The notes beneath the pieces were generated by a model, which had not been told where the DNA came from, did not search any database, and worked only from the letters and a program-made list of their open reading frames with translations. From MWCO01 sp964488865 (lineage in GTDB: Bacteria > Myxococcota_A > Polyangia > Polyangiales > Polyangiaceae), in assembly GCA_964488865.1 (NCBI GenBank), contig CAZAWR010000022.1, positions 1-64,000 of the forward strand: a stretch of DNA of 64,000 nt. The letters are read 5' to 3'. Below are positions 18,801 to 25,336 of this stretch, piece by piece (within the stretch, counting starts at the first letter, position 1; every line of letters begins with the position of its first letter). Both the position numbers and the translations under genes were made by a program.

Positions 18801-21094
18801 GCCCTTTCCGGGGCCTGGAGCTTCGTCTCGTAGACCGCCGCCGAACGGAAGGACAAGTCTACCTTCGTGGCCGTGGCCGTCGCCTTGTCCGCCGCCGACG
18901 ACAGCACCTCAGCGAGCCCTTCCCAGTCCTCGTTCTGCCCGTACAGCTCGGCAATGGCGTCGAAGTTCTCCGCCGCGAGGTAGGCATCCCGAAGCACGCG
19001 CATGGCACGCGCATGGTCGGGTCGAATGTCGAGCACACGACGCCATGCCCCCGCAGCCCTGCGCGGGTCCGACAGCCGCTCGGCGTACACCCCTCCAAGC
19101 TTCTGCAACACCGCAATGCGCGCGTTCTCATCCTCCGCCATCTCGACGCGACCCTCGAGCACCTGGGCAACGGTCTCGTAGTCCTTGTCGCGCTCAGCCT
19201 GCTTCTCGAGGGCATCCATGACCCCCGGAGCCTGAGGCTCGATCTCCAGGATGCGCTTGAACAGAGCGATGGCGTCGGCAGACCGGTCCAGCCGCTCCGC
19301 AGCGAGCTTCGCCATCTCCGTCAGGAGCTGAACCTTCGGCTCCCCGTCGGTCAGCTCCGCTTCCTTTTCAAGAAGCGTGAACAGCTGCGGCCAGGCACGA
19401 CGACGCTGGTACAGCTCACGCAACCGCTGCCGCGCTTCTTCATCCGTCGGGTCCACGGCAAAGATGCGCTCGTACACGTCCGTCGCATTCTGGACGTTCT
19501 GGAACTGCTCCATCCAGCGCTTGCCCGCAGCCCTGAGCAGCGTGAGCTTTTCCTCTCGGTCCTCGCTCAGCTCGGCCAGTTTCTGCTGATGGACGAGCAG
19601 GTCTCGCCAGCGCTGCAGGGATTCGTACACCCGGCACAACTCGCGCACGGCGTCCACGTCGCGATCGTCGAGCGCCAGGATCTGACCGAGCACCGTCACC
19701 AACGCGCTGTCACTCTTGATGCTGTCGCGGTACACAGCCGCGATCTCACGCAGCACGGAGAGACGTGCCGGGACATCCTCCGCCCCAACAGCGTCCAGCT
19801 CGTGCCTCAACACGTCGACCAAAGACGTCCAGGCGCTCGTCTGACGGTACAGGCGCTTGAGCGCGCTGCGCGCGTCGGGGTTGCCGGGGTCCTGGCGCAT
19901 GAGCGACTTGTACTGCTCGATGGCCTTGTGCACGTCCTCCTGGTTCTCGGCAAGGCGTGCGATCTCTGCGGAGAGCTGCCCCTTCTGCTCCCCATCGGGC
20001 AAAGCGCGCTGGGCGTCCGTGAGGATGGTCACGAGCTTGCCCGTGTCCTCTTTCTCTTCACACCACGCGCGGTAGAAGCCGAGCATCCCTGGATGGGCGG
20101 GCTCGGCACGACGCACCTTGTCGAAGTAGGGCTCGGCGAGGTCGGGGCGCTCACGCATGCGCCACTGGACCATGGCAATCTGAAGCCAGATCCCGAGGTC
20201 CTGGCCCGACTTGAAGCTGCCGCTCCGGAGCTGGTCCTCGTAGAGAGCCACGAGGTGCTCCCATTGCTCCCCGCGACTGAAGCAGTCGGAGAGGAAGTTC
20301 ATCGCCTCCGCGTACCCCGGAGACAGGTCGAGCGCGCGCTCGTAGGCGGCCACCCCACGCCCCTCGTTTCCAAGCTTCCTCACCACGATCCTCGCGAGAC
20401 GAAGCCAGGCCGCAAACCGCTCCTCCCGCACCGACGACTCCGTCGCGAGGATCTCAAGGATGCGACACGCATCTTCCCACCGCTCCTGCTGACGATAGAA
20501 ACGCTCCAGGAGCAAACAAGCGCGACGGTTCCGCGGGTCCAACCGGACAGCCTCTTCGAGCAAATCGACGAGCTCGTCGAGCGCTACCTCCGCGCGGCCG
20601 TATCGGTACTTGGTCTCGGCCACCCAGGAGAGCATCGAGCTTCGAATGGAGGCGTCCTCGACACTCTTCGTGTCTTCGAGCTTCCGCTCCGTCAGCTCCT
20701 TCCACGCCCTACGCTGGTCCTCCCCACGCTCGATGGCTTCGGTCGCCGTGGGGTCGTCGGGCCGCAGTTCGAGAAGACGCTTGTAGGCAGCGAGGGCGCG
20801 ATCGTCTTCGATCAGCTCGTCCTCCAGCACACGAGCGAGCTCAGCCTGCCGTGTGGCTTCCTGCGAGGAGCCCTGGCACTGCGAGATCTCGTACTCGAGC
20901 AGGTTGGCGACAGCCTGCCACTCACGTCGGGTTTCGTGTTCCCTCCGGGCTGCCCCAAGCAGGTCGACGAGCTCCTCGTCCGACATGCCAACGTCGGGCG
21001 CGGTGATGGCATCCTGTAGATCGAGCCAGGCGGCCTCGTTTTCTGCGTCGTCCTGCAACAACCCAAGAGCATTTCGAATCTTCTGCGAGCTCAT
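9887..21094 (-). CDS. Giant TPR-repeat protein (3,735 residues)
   Basis: The protein is one uninterrupted reading frame of 11.2 kb and consists almost wholly of helical repeats with TPR character. The period is about 72-75 residues, each unit holding a helix pair of the type ALERLYEKAERWTDLSEAL and one of the type ALLVRLGDVRRDHLNDLGGALDAYRQALTVDP (parts shown: LYEKAERWTDL, AYRQALTVDP). I estimate about 50 such units, that is about 100 helical pairs. No signal peptide, membrane helix or catalytic domain is visible; the composition is rich in Leu, Ala, Glu, Arg and Asp. ATG at 21094 is taken as start because a TTG 30 bases upstream is weaker. The stop is four bases before the acyltransferase ATG. 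Such a solenoid would be roughly 100 nm or more if extended; its partner and role are unknown. Confidence 0.9.
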   Translation of the reverse strand: MSSQKIRNALGLLQDDAENEAAWLDLQDAITAPDVGMSDEELVDLLGAARREHETRREWQAVANLLEYEISQCQGSSQEATRQAELARVLEDELIEDDRALAAYKRLLELRPDDPTATEAIERGEDQRRAWKELTERKLEDTKSVEDASIRSSMLSWVAETKYRYGRAEVALDELVDLLEEAVRLDPRNRRACLLLERFYRQQERWEDACRILEILATESSVREERFAAWLRLARIVVRKLGNEGRGVAAYERALDLSPGYAEAMNFLSDCFSRGEQWEHLVALYEDQLRSGSFKSGQDLGIWLQIAMVQWRMRERPDLAEPYFDKVRRAEPAHPGMLGFYRAWCEEKEDTGKLVTILTDAQRALPDGEQKGQLSAEIARLAENQEDVHKAIEQYKSLMRQDPGNPDARSALKRLYRQTSAWTSLVDVLRHELDAVGAEDVPARLSVLREIAAVYRDSIKSDSALVTVLGQILALDDRDVDAVRELCRVYESLQRWRDLLVHQQKLAELSEDREEKLTLLRAAGKRWMEQFQNVQNATDVYERIFAVDPTDEEARQRLRELYQRRRAWPQLFTLLEKEAELTDGEPKVQLLTEMAKLAAERLDRSADAIALFKRILEIEPQAPGVMDALEKQAERDKDYETVAQVLEGRVEMAEDENARIAVLQKLGGVYAERLSDPRRAAGAWRRVLDIRPDHARAMRVLRDAYLAAENFDAIAELYGQNEDWEGLAEVLSSAADKATATATKVDLSFRSAAVYETKLQAPERAFRAYERVLSVQPDDLQAASALVPIYENDERWSRLPALYETLLARSEDAEEKLDLLRKLADVTGNRLSDKDAALTYARRAYDLAPDADGALELLEAHARAASSWELFVGALENRIENDPDMPSEEHRALQLRLANVYASDLGRTDDAIKTYRGLVAEDPSDVEVMRTLDRILRTAARHDDLRWLFELRIERADDALAVALLTEWATLEEDAFSSPERAIELYRRALRLDPTHARALTSLPRLLMAAGDAAAAAEVVAAHRDQEEGAARGELEMALAELFVFRLDRPQEALGAAERALALGADSSRIVAVLDKLVEVETTRARAAGVLVDVHADLSDPAKEATALAVLIDSTADAATRLNLLVRLIDVHELKLRDAGTALDVVLKAVTEFPEQLMLWDRARDLSIGAGRAGELAEAYQAVLGDGSNLPDHAEVELCQRAAKLCREQVGDQDAAIPYLERVLARQPADDEAFKDLKEILMSRERWADLEALYARAITGTTDSTRRIEFLAEVALICEDIIEDATKSIDYYERILDIDALHGSATMALEKLYASEKKFDKLVSLLERRLDRSGESELVAVKLRLGKLHLDNLQDPASALPHIEDVLRIRPSEHDARDLAERLLTVPALRARAARILEDVYEARDETRDLVRVLDIRLEAAEQESERRELLRRVATLRDERLADDQGALDALAKLVPLDPVDGRARSRLMDIGRRVGAHEKIATVLTEAADLSLTSDVRGAILMEVASIYRDHLSDVERAEAVYRRVLEIDPSDSNLVLPAGRALEEIYAGLGNHAALVEVLRIEVKLEDEGRRRAEIYGRLGEICESILEDLPGAIAAWRSRLEDDPVDATALAALERLYEKVEAWRELVDVLRTRREGADDGDERRRLMSRMAETLTDKLADVGEATLAWRAIMDEFGPDRSTLESLETLYEKAERWTDLSEALDTHFGLAEEPEERLALLVRLGDVRRDHLNDLGGALDAYRQALTVDPGHKPSREALERLLGEDGARREAAQVLHPLYEADGDNEKLLRVVEIEAETSMVPDERLSLLQQAVRVAEGPLDDASRAFGFAVRGLKEAAGGEDVKTWLDTVERLASTTRRFNDLVSLLREVVADILDGEVQLDVTLRIAELARAELGDRELAREHYIRALDIRGDDRRALVALESLYEEAGDAAALLDIIRRRVDVAEGDEERKQLLFRQARLCSDVLEDSSGAIAVYETVLDVDLDPAAVEALEKLYMATERPSDLIALYERQLESETEGKAELRVKIARVADGRLGDTMRAFDELGEALSEDGQNEAAIAELERLLEAAGDPENRARAAEMLEPFYLGRADWKRVKVTIAARLRSCPDSDKRRELLRRLAVMQEEQEEDFAAALETTAKLLHEDITDQDTWRQLESQARVAGAERRLAEIFAAELDQVLSDEEATANLSRRTGELFASLGETESALVYYRRALAFEPESTELFDAIDKLLSQAGRARDRVELYRGALDHRFEPQDRLRILHTIAELERGSLEEPDKAIETYCAALDVDENDTVSLDALTELYRERSRFTDLAELCLRRAENDPDVEQACAYRLALARLHRDEMGDVDAAIDQLEEIVRQIPSSKPAMAELEALLSDEDHKARVVEILLPLYEGADDWRKLIYLNAQRFDLTTDDLDRVGILRETARLWEQRGKDDQRAFEAYRAAFEIDAEDTEIREDLERLAGVLGAWDELAEAYEAGIEGAEGTAKRDLLSALALIHDEKRDDPRRALEAYGRLHLLDETDAEPLEKMDVLSMLLADWTALVAVLTKKAELVGSDEDRALAWRRVGECKRDMLEDKPGAIEAFEHALELDPASAWTIDALIRLYEGRDAGDRLVELYQRRVELSEGEGEEHLKYEMLVKAADRYQRDIKDNQAAIDVLRQALDVRGADKAVLSKLEALFRAEQMWPDLLETLRQEASVAEDKDDRAKLRREIGKLLAKEMAEPTEALEAFRMVLDEAPEDGESIEAVREIGEGFEDLRLEAADILEPVLRATGKYDKLVAVMEMRLMAQQDGAERALTLRSMATVLHESLSDAARALAALLRALSETPEDMGLHEDIERLAGTCDGYAKYADALGERAGKIFEAALATDLWSRLGRVCEDKLGDDKRAVEAFTRALDQSGDEPGLLASLDRLHGKLGNARELGEILERRVLVETSPEAQADLYHRLAVLQIESFGDKMQGLETLRQALDHAPEHRKACETLEKLTEERSLFEEAASALEVVYRARGDFASLASLYEKRVSFADAPMDRLRLRIDLARVLEDQAADPKRAQRVIEAALGDDVADGEVLTKLEELAGANQQWTEAAKALSDALEKAEGLDAMGARDLYTRLADWYRTRLADTAAAEAATGQALKRDPDNQDLLRAIEDLQREPGRERDLIATLRHRAVLDLDTEKRRELFREAKTLAHAVLADDELTEQVLRQLIEIDDGYLWPYEELTQLREKKGDHKEVVELLLKRAELTASGPESLQLRHEAAEVLGGRLDEPERALGIYEEIFEADPMDAKAASALRELYAKQERYKDLSDLLGRLIDVSTDRAERTKLRLELVELYATRFDQVDDAVFVLLRVLDEEPGHTEAVVALSQLYERSGRIRDLAELLNTQIGLAKDKGDAEAELTFTVRLGEVYETRLEDKVKAIETYEAVLKRDESHKGALEALGRLFESSGEMGKAAQTLERLLGLLEGDEAVALALRLAGVFDLAGDEAGARRVLERGLSSKPGSTEVRETLRKLYERTGAWSEVAELLAEDAEQAQDAGEKVKLLQRAAEIHMAKRKDAAAAATLLDKASEIAPDDRELLLSLCDAYSASGRGKDAIAALQKIVESYGGKRVKELAAIHHRLANAYVSEGDKAQGLAELDQAFRITPGNLAILVDLGRLALDLDDLERAQKTFRALLLQRLDDKAPITKAEVFCYLGEISERQGEKQKAIQMLERAIENDANLDRAKDLLAKLKA

Positions 21095-21631
21095 CGTCAC
21101 CCCATCCAGGAGGTCGTCGTTCAATGGGAACGAGATGCGGTTCTAGGGCGGGTACCCGGACGGCACGCCAACGACTCGTGCCCATTTCCGCGCTTGAACT
21201 GGTCTAGGGGGACCCGATGGCCCCAGAAAATAGGGCACCCGCTGAGGGCCCGGATGCTACGCCGCGGGGTCGGGGGACACAAGACACGCAAAACGCAAAG
21301 GGGTTGGGATGTGGGAAATCTTCGTTGGGGACTTGACTTCAGACCTGGGATGGGCTTGCGCAACGGGAGCCCCCAAAGAATACCTAGGCGCACAATTACC
21401 CTCTTAGAAGGATATGTAATAAATCACACACCTGTCGAACATATACATACACAATTCCAACTTGAACACACAGTTCGATCCGGCGGGAACGCCGCCGCCC
21501 CTCGCAGGTGATCGTCACTCCGTACTACCTCCCTTGCCCCCCCTCCCTCCCAATGTGCTATGGAAAGGTCTGGTCCTTCGTAACGCGACCGGCGTTGGTG
21601 GCGCGTTGCGCACATTAGGCGAGACTTCCCG
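21095..21631. other. Divergent intergenic region with AT-rich island
   Basis: This 537-bp stretch separates the giant TPR gene (minus) from lolA (plus) and must carry promoters for both, but I find no clear -10/-35 pair. An AT-rich island spans about 21395-21470, unusual for the window. At 21279-21303 lies a short purine-rich stretch (ACAAGACACGCAAAACGCAA) and at 21479-21495 a GGCGGGAACGCCGCC hairpin-like sequence. The open frames here are short and look like shadows. Confidence 0.5.
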
Positions 21632-22315
21632 ATGCATAGCCTCCAGAAGATCGCAATCGTACTTTGCGCTCTTATCGCGACACTTGTTCTAATCTTCACG
21701 ATTGGAAACACCGCCAAGGCCTCGGCCCCCCCCACCGCCGACCAGGTCGCTTCCCGCGTTCAGGCCTTCTACAACCAAACGCGGACCTTCCAAGCCCGGT
21801 TCCAGCAAGACTACACCGTCAAGGCCTTCAACAAGCGAAAGCGCTCCACTGGCCAGGTGTCCTTCGAACGCCCAGGCAAGATGAGCTGGAAGTACGACAC
21901 CCCCAACGGCAATCGCGTCGTGTCCAATGGCTCCACCCTCAAGGTCTACGAAAAAGACAACAAGCAGATGTTCGAGCAGCCAATCACCGACTCCCAGTAC
22001 CCGGCTGCCCTCGCCTTCCTCATGGGACGCGGCGACCTCAAAAAGACCTTCACCCTCCGCCTGCTCGACGCCAAACGCATGAACTTCGAAGGGGGCTACG
22101 TCCTCGAAGGGACCCCCAAATCCCCCACCCCCGCCTACCAAAAAGTCCTCATGTACGTCGACGCCTCCACAGCCCAGGTGCGGCGCATGCTCATCCTCGA
22201 CGCCCAGGGGAACCGAAACATGTTCACGTTCGACAACCCCGTCGTGAACACGAACATACCCACAGGCGAGTTCACCTTCGACCCGCCCAAGGGCACGACC
22301 ATCGTGCACCCCTAG
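21632..22315 (+). CDS. lolA: LolA-like outer-membrane lipoprotein carrier
   Basis: The 227-residue protein is like LolA, the periplasmic chaperone that takes lipoproteins from LolCDE to LolB at the outer membrane. A signal peptide with a long hydrophobic core ends near NTAKA-SAPP (about residue 30). The mature part has the LolA half-barrel pattern: TRTFQARFQQDYTVKAF, QVSFERPGKMSWKYDTPNG, a middle stretch with FLMGRGDLKKTF, and the C-terminal GEFTFDPPKGTTIV. It is convergent with ruvC, with 24 bp between stop codons. Some myxobacterial LolA-like proteins are specialised paralogues, so the symbol is the best family name. Confidence 0.86.
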   Translation: MHSLQKIAIVLCALIATLVLIFTIGNTAKASAPPTADQVASRVQAFYNQTRTFQARFQQDYTVKAFNKRKRSTGQVSFERPGKMSWKYDTPNGNRVVSNGSTLKVYEKDNKQMFEQPITDSQYPAALAFLMGRGDLKKTFTLRLLDAKRMNFEGGYVLEGTPKSPTPAYQKVLMYVDASTAQVRRMLILDAQGNRNMFTFDNPVVNTNIPTGEFTFDPPKGTTIVHP

Positions 22316-22339
22316 GCCTGCGGGCGCAGCGGCGAACCG

Positions 22340-22837
22340 TCACCGCCCGGACGAGCGAAGTACCCGATCCATACGCGCGTATTGCGCGTGCGTAACGGCC
22401 ACCGCAAGGGCGTCCGTAGCGTCGACCCCAGGCAACTCCCGCAACCCCAGCAACGCCTTGATCATCAAGGCCACCTGCTGCTTGTCCGCCCGCCCTCGCC
22501 CCGTCACCGCACGCTTCACTCGCGCCGGCTCGTACTCGTGGATCGGTACCCCGGCCTTCGCCAGCACGAGCAACACCACCCCCCGCGCATGCCCCAGCTT
22601 GCTTGCCGCCTGCGCGTCTTTCGCGAAAAACAACGACTCGACCGCCGCCTCGTCCGGCACGTGCTCCCGCATCACCTCCCCCAAAGCCTCGTCGATCTGC
22701 ACCAAACGACCCGCAATCGGAAGGTCGACGTCCGGGTGCACGATCCCGTAGCCCTCGCACGTGAGCCGCGTGCCTTCCGCGCGCACGATCCCCCATCCCA
22801 GATGTCGCGTCCCCGGATCGATCCCAATGATGCGCAC
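22340..22837 (-). CDS. ruvC: Holliday junction resolvase RuvC
   Basis: RuvC cleaves Holliday junctions that RuvAB migrate during recombinational repair. The 165-residue protein has the RNase H-like catalytic set: Asp7 (GIDPGT), Glu67 (VESLFF), Asp139 and Asp142 (GVDATDALA), close to E. coli positions 7, 66, 138 and 141. The start is a GTG at 22837 with a GGGAGG Shine-Dalgarno (minus strand) five bases or so upstream; the glcD stop codon lies within two bases, so the two genes are cotranscribed. ruvA and ruvB are not in the window. Confidence 0.95.
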   Translation of the reverse strand: MRIIGIDPGTRHLGWGIVRAEGTRLTCEGYGIVHPDVDLPIAGRLVQIDEALGEVMREHVPDEAAVESLFFAKDAQAASKLGHARGVVLLVLAKAGVPIHEYEPARVKRAVTGRGRADKQQVALMIKALLGLRELPGVDATDALAVAVTHAQYARMDRVLRSSGR

Positions 22838-22838
22838 G

Positions 22839-24212
22839 TTACCCTCCCGCCAAGAAGATCTTGCCAGGGTTCAGGAGCCCCCGCGGATCGAACGCCCGCT
22901 TCACGCGCTGCTGCAACGCGATCAAACCTGCCCCCTGCTCCATCCCAAGGTACGGCGCCTTCAGCACCCCAATCCCGTGCTCGCCAGAAATCGTCCCCCG
23001 AAGTGCAAGCACCTCTTCGAACAACCGCCCGATCGCCGCCTCTACCCGCGGCAGCTCGTCCTCCTCGTCCCATAGGAAATTCACATGCAGATTCCCGTCC
23101 CCTGCGTGCCCATAGGTAAGCACGCGCACCCGCAAGGATGCCGCCAGCTCATCCACCCGCACCAGCAGCTCCGGAATCCGGCCCGCAGGCACGACCACAT
23201 CCTCCGCCAGCTTGTTCTTCGCCAGCTTCCGCACCGCAGGGGATAGCTCACGACGGGCAGCCCACAGCCGATCCCGTTGCGTCCCGTCTTGCGCAGCCAA
23301 GACCTCCAACGCCCTTGCCTCCACGCACGCTTGCCCCGCACGCTCCATGTCCCGCTCGCACGACGCTTCGTCCCCATCCACCTCGATCAAAAGCATCGCC
23401 CCTGCCCGCGGGTCGATCCCCACCCCCTGCGCTCGGATGGCCTGCAGTGACGCCGCATCCATCAACTCGAGGCATCGGGGCACGACCCGAGCATCAACCA
23501 CCGCCCCCACCGCCTGCCCCGCATCTCGAACCTCCGAGAACAGCGCCAGCAAAGTGAAGACCCTCTCGGGCCTGCGAACGAGCCGAAGTGTCGCTTCCGT
23601 CACAACACCCAGGGTCCCCTCGCTCCCCACCAACAACGCCGTCAGATCGTACCCCACCACCCCTTTGACCGTACGTCGACCCGTCCGGACCAGCCCCCCG
23701 TCCAGGGTCGCTACCTCCAGACCCAACACGTAGTCCCTCGTCACACCGTACTTGAACGCCCTCGGTCCCCCCGCGTTCTCCGCGATGTTTCCCCCGAGAC
23801 CACACGAGGCCTGGGAGTTGGGGTCCGGTGGATAGAACAACCCCTCCCGCTCCACCGCATGGTGCAAATCCTCCAAAATCACACCGGGTTGCACGACCGC
23901 CACCCGGTCCCGTACGTCGACCTCCTTGACCCCGTTCATCCCCAGCGTGCTCAGGACGATCCCCCCTCGCAGCGGCACGGCACCCCCGGTCCGCCCCGTC
24001 CCCGCACACCGCGGCGTCACAGGAACCCCCGCACGTCGCGCGCAATCCAGCGTCGCCACCACATCTCCCGGACACGATGCGAGCACCACTACCTCAGGAA
24101 CACGACCTTGGGCCTCCGACTCGTCCCGGCTGTAAGGCTCACACCCATCCCTTGAGGTGAGCAGCTTCGAAGACCCCAAGGCGCGGTGCAGCAAGCGCAA
24201 CGCCTTGTCCAT
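22839..24212 (-). CDS. glcD: FAD-linked oxidase, glycolate/D-lactate dehydrogenase (GlcD) family
   Basis: This enzyme family oxidises glycolate or D-2-hydroxyacids with FAD. The protein (457 residues from the ATG at 24212) contains the FAD_binding_4 region with PGVILEDLHHAVEREGLFYPPDP, the flavin loop GGNIAENAGG, then GTLGVVTEATLRLV, and the C-terminal FAD-oxidase domain with YGHAGDGNLHVN and SGEHGIGVLKAP, all typical of GlcD. The start at 24212 is chosen over an upstream GTG at 24257 because the family begins near this point; both are possible. It precedes ruvC by one base. Substrate (glycolate or D-lactate) is not fixed by sequence. No glcE or glcF partner is adjacent. Confidence 0.88.
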   Translation of the reverse strand: MDKALRLLHRALGSSKLLTSRDGCEPYSRDESEAQGRVPEVVVLASCPGDVVATLDCARRAGVPVTPRCAGTGRTGGAVPLRGGIVLSTLGMNGVKEVDVRDRVAVVQPGVILEDLHHAVEREGLFYPPDPNSQASCGLGGNIAENAGGPRAFKYGVTRDYVLGLEVATLDGGLVRTGRRTVKGVVGYDLTALLVGSEGTLGVVTEATLRLVRRPERVFTLLALFSEVRDAGQAVGAVVDARVVPRCLELMDAASLQAIRAQGVGIDPRAGAMLLIEVDGDEASCERDMERAGQACVEARALEVLAAQDGTQRDRLWAARRELSPAVRKLAKNKLAEDVVVPAGRIPELLVRVDELAASLRVRVLTYGHAGDGNLHVNFLWDEEDELPRVEAAIGRLFEEVLALRGTISGEHGIGVLKAPYLGMEQGAGLIALQQRVKRAFDPRGLLNPGKIFLAGG

Positions 24213-24293
24213 GCGGCGAGAATCCACCGGAGGTTGATGGGACGGGACCTTGTACACGCTCGTGCTCGACCGGAAGTTGTTGGGACTTCGAGC

Positions 24294-24571
24294 CTAGTCC
24301 CAAACCAAGCACTGTTCGAAGAACGTTCTTGAGTTTGGGGCCATCCGAGGCGAAGGCGAGGCGTTTTGGGGTGAGCCGCGGTGAGCGCGGCGAGGGGGCT
24401 TTGCGAAAGCCCCCTTAGAAAAACCTAGACCCAAAGCAGCGCGGAGCGCTTGATTTGGGACTATCCGAGCCGAAGGCGAGGCGTTTTGGGGTGAGCCGCG
24501 GTGAGCGCGGCGAGGGGGCTTTGCGAAAGCCCCCTTAGAAAAACAGCGCGGAGCGCTTGATTTGGGCCTAG
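24294..24571. repeat. REP/MITE-like element, copy C, with a 120-bp tandem duplication
   Basis: The element is bounded by CTAG at both ends (24294-24297 and 24568-24571). Its left module is CTAGTCCCAAACCAAGC and its right arm GCTTGATTTGGG. The body is duplicated with a period of 120 bp: unit one at 24343-24462 and unit two at 24463-24569, the second lacking the 13 bases CCTAGACCCAAAG. Each unit holds the hairpin with arms GGGGGCTTT and AAAGCCCCC (24394-24414 and 24514-24534). It lies between divergent genes (glcD and the NfeD-like gene), so it is not simply a terminator. The rest of 24213-24656 shows no further gene; a promoter for the NfeD operon must lie near 24575-24650 but none stands out. 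Confidence 0.88.
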
Positions 24572-24656
24572 TACACCACCGCTTCCGTGGGTACCGACCC
24601 CGGCGGCCGCGGGATACGGGTTTCCGGAACCCACCGGAAGGGCTAGGCTTCCGCGG

Positions 24657-25274
24657 GTGGGCATCATCTATCTGGCGGCGCTCGTGCTCGGGCTGGGGAC
24701 CCTGACCCTGCAGTTCGTCCTCTCCCACGCGGGCGGTGCAGACGCAGATGCAGACGCGGATGCAGACGGCGTGGACGACCTTTCCGCCGACGGAGACGCA
24801 GACCACGCCTTGGAGGCGGGGAGCCATGGCGACGTAGCGCATAGCGCCCTGAGCACCGTAGGCGTCTTTCTCTCGATGCGGTTCTGGACGTTCGCTCTCA
24901 TGGCGTTCGGCATGGTCGGTTCGCTGCTCCACTACCTCGACCTCAGCGGCTTCGGGCTGTCGCTCGCCCTTTCCATCGCGTCGGGCCTGGTGTCCGGTCT
25001 CGCCGCAGCCCTCATCTTTCGCGCGCTCAAAGGTTCGGTCTCCTCGGCCATGGGCCAAGACGACACCGTCGGCAAGATGGCGAAGGTCACCGTGCCCCTT
25101 CGCAAGGGCTCGTTGGGCAAAGTCAGGGTCGTGGTGAAGGGCAAGCAGGTGGACATGCTCGCCACGACCGATGCCGAATCCATCCAGACCGGAGACGAGG
25201 TCGTGGTGGTCGAGTTTCGCGGGGACCACGCGTTCGTCGAACCTATCGAAAAGTCCGGGAGTTCCGACCGCTAG
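24657..25274 (+). CDS. NfeD-like membrane protein
   Basis: The 205-residue protein begins at a GTG with a hydrophobic segment (IIYLAALVLGLGTLTLQFVLSHAGG), then an Asp/Ala repeat loop (residues 28-38), a membrane region of about three helices (residues 60-125, including FWTFALMAFGMVGSLLHYL) and a C-terminal OB-like domain (residues 135-195, KVTVPLRKGSLGKVRVVVKG and VVVVEFRGDHAFVEPI). NfeD proteins are partners of SPFH/flotillin proteins in membrane microdomains; here two SPFH genes follow directly, which supports the call. An alternative start at an ATG further in would delete the first membrane helix, so the GTG at 24657 is retained. Confidence 0.8.
   Translation: MGIIYLAALVLGLGTLTLQFVLSHAGGADADADADADGVDDLSADGDADHALEAGSHGDVAHSALSTVGVFLSMRFWTFALMAFGMVGSLLHYLDLSGFGLSLALSIASGLVSGLAAALIFRALKGSVSSAMGQDDTVGKMAKVTVPLRKGSLGKVRVVVKGKQVDMLATTDAESIQTGDEVVVVEFRGDHAFVEPIEKSGSSDR
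24738..24767 (+). repeat. Hexanucleotide tandem repeat encoding Ala-Asp
   Basis: Five hexamers of the type GCAGAC or GCAGAT (one GCGGAT) lie inside the NfeD-like gene and give an alternating Ala-Asp tract just after its first membrane helix. Tracts like this can change length by slippage in steps of two residues without changing the frame. Confidence 0.8.
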
Positions 25275-25336
25275 GGGGGGACTGGGGGCTCCGACGGCGC
25301 TTGGCAGCGAAGCGCGGCCGTGTATCCTCTCTGCCC

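Noticed and set aside
18269..21019. A 916-codon plus-strand open frame opposite the giant TPR gene
   Set aside because: It is antisense to a gene with clear repeat sequence, its product has the odd composition of complementary high-GC coding DNA, and it has no known motif.
21602..21620. TTGG...GTTGC before lolA as a sigma-54 promoter
   Set aside because: GG to GC spacing is one base short of the required 10 bases between.
24394..24414. GGGGGCTTT hairpin taken as a rho-independent terminator
   Set aside because: In copy C it lies between divergent gene starts, no T-run follows, and it belongs to the repeat.
24343..24569. Repeats taken as a CRISPR array
   Set aside because: Only two 120-bp units, no short direct repeats with unique spacers, and no cas gene nearby.
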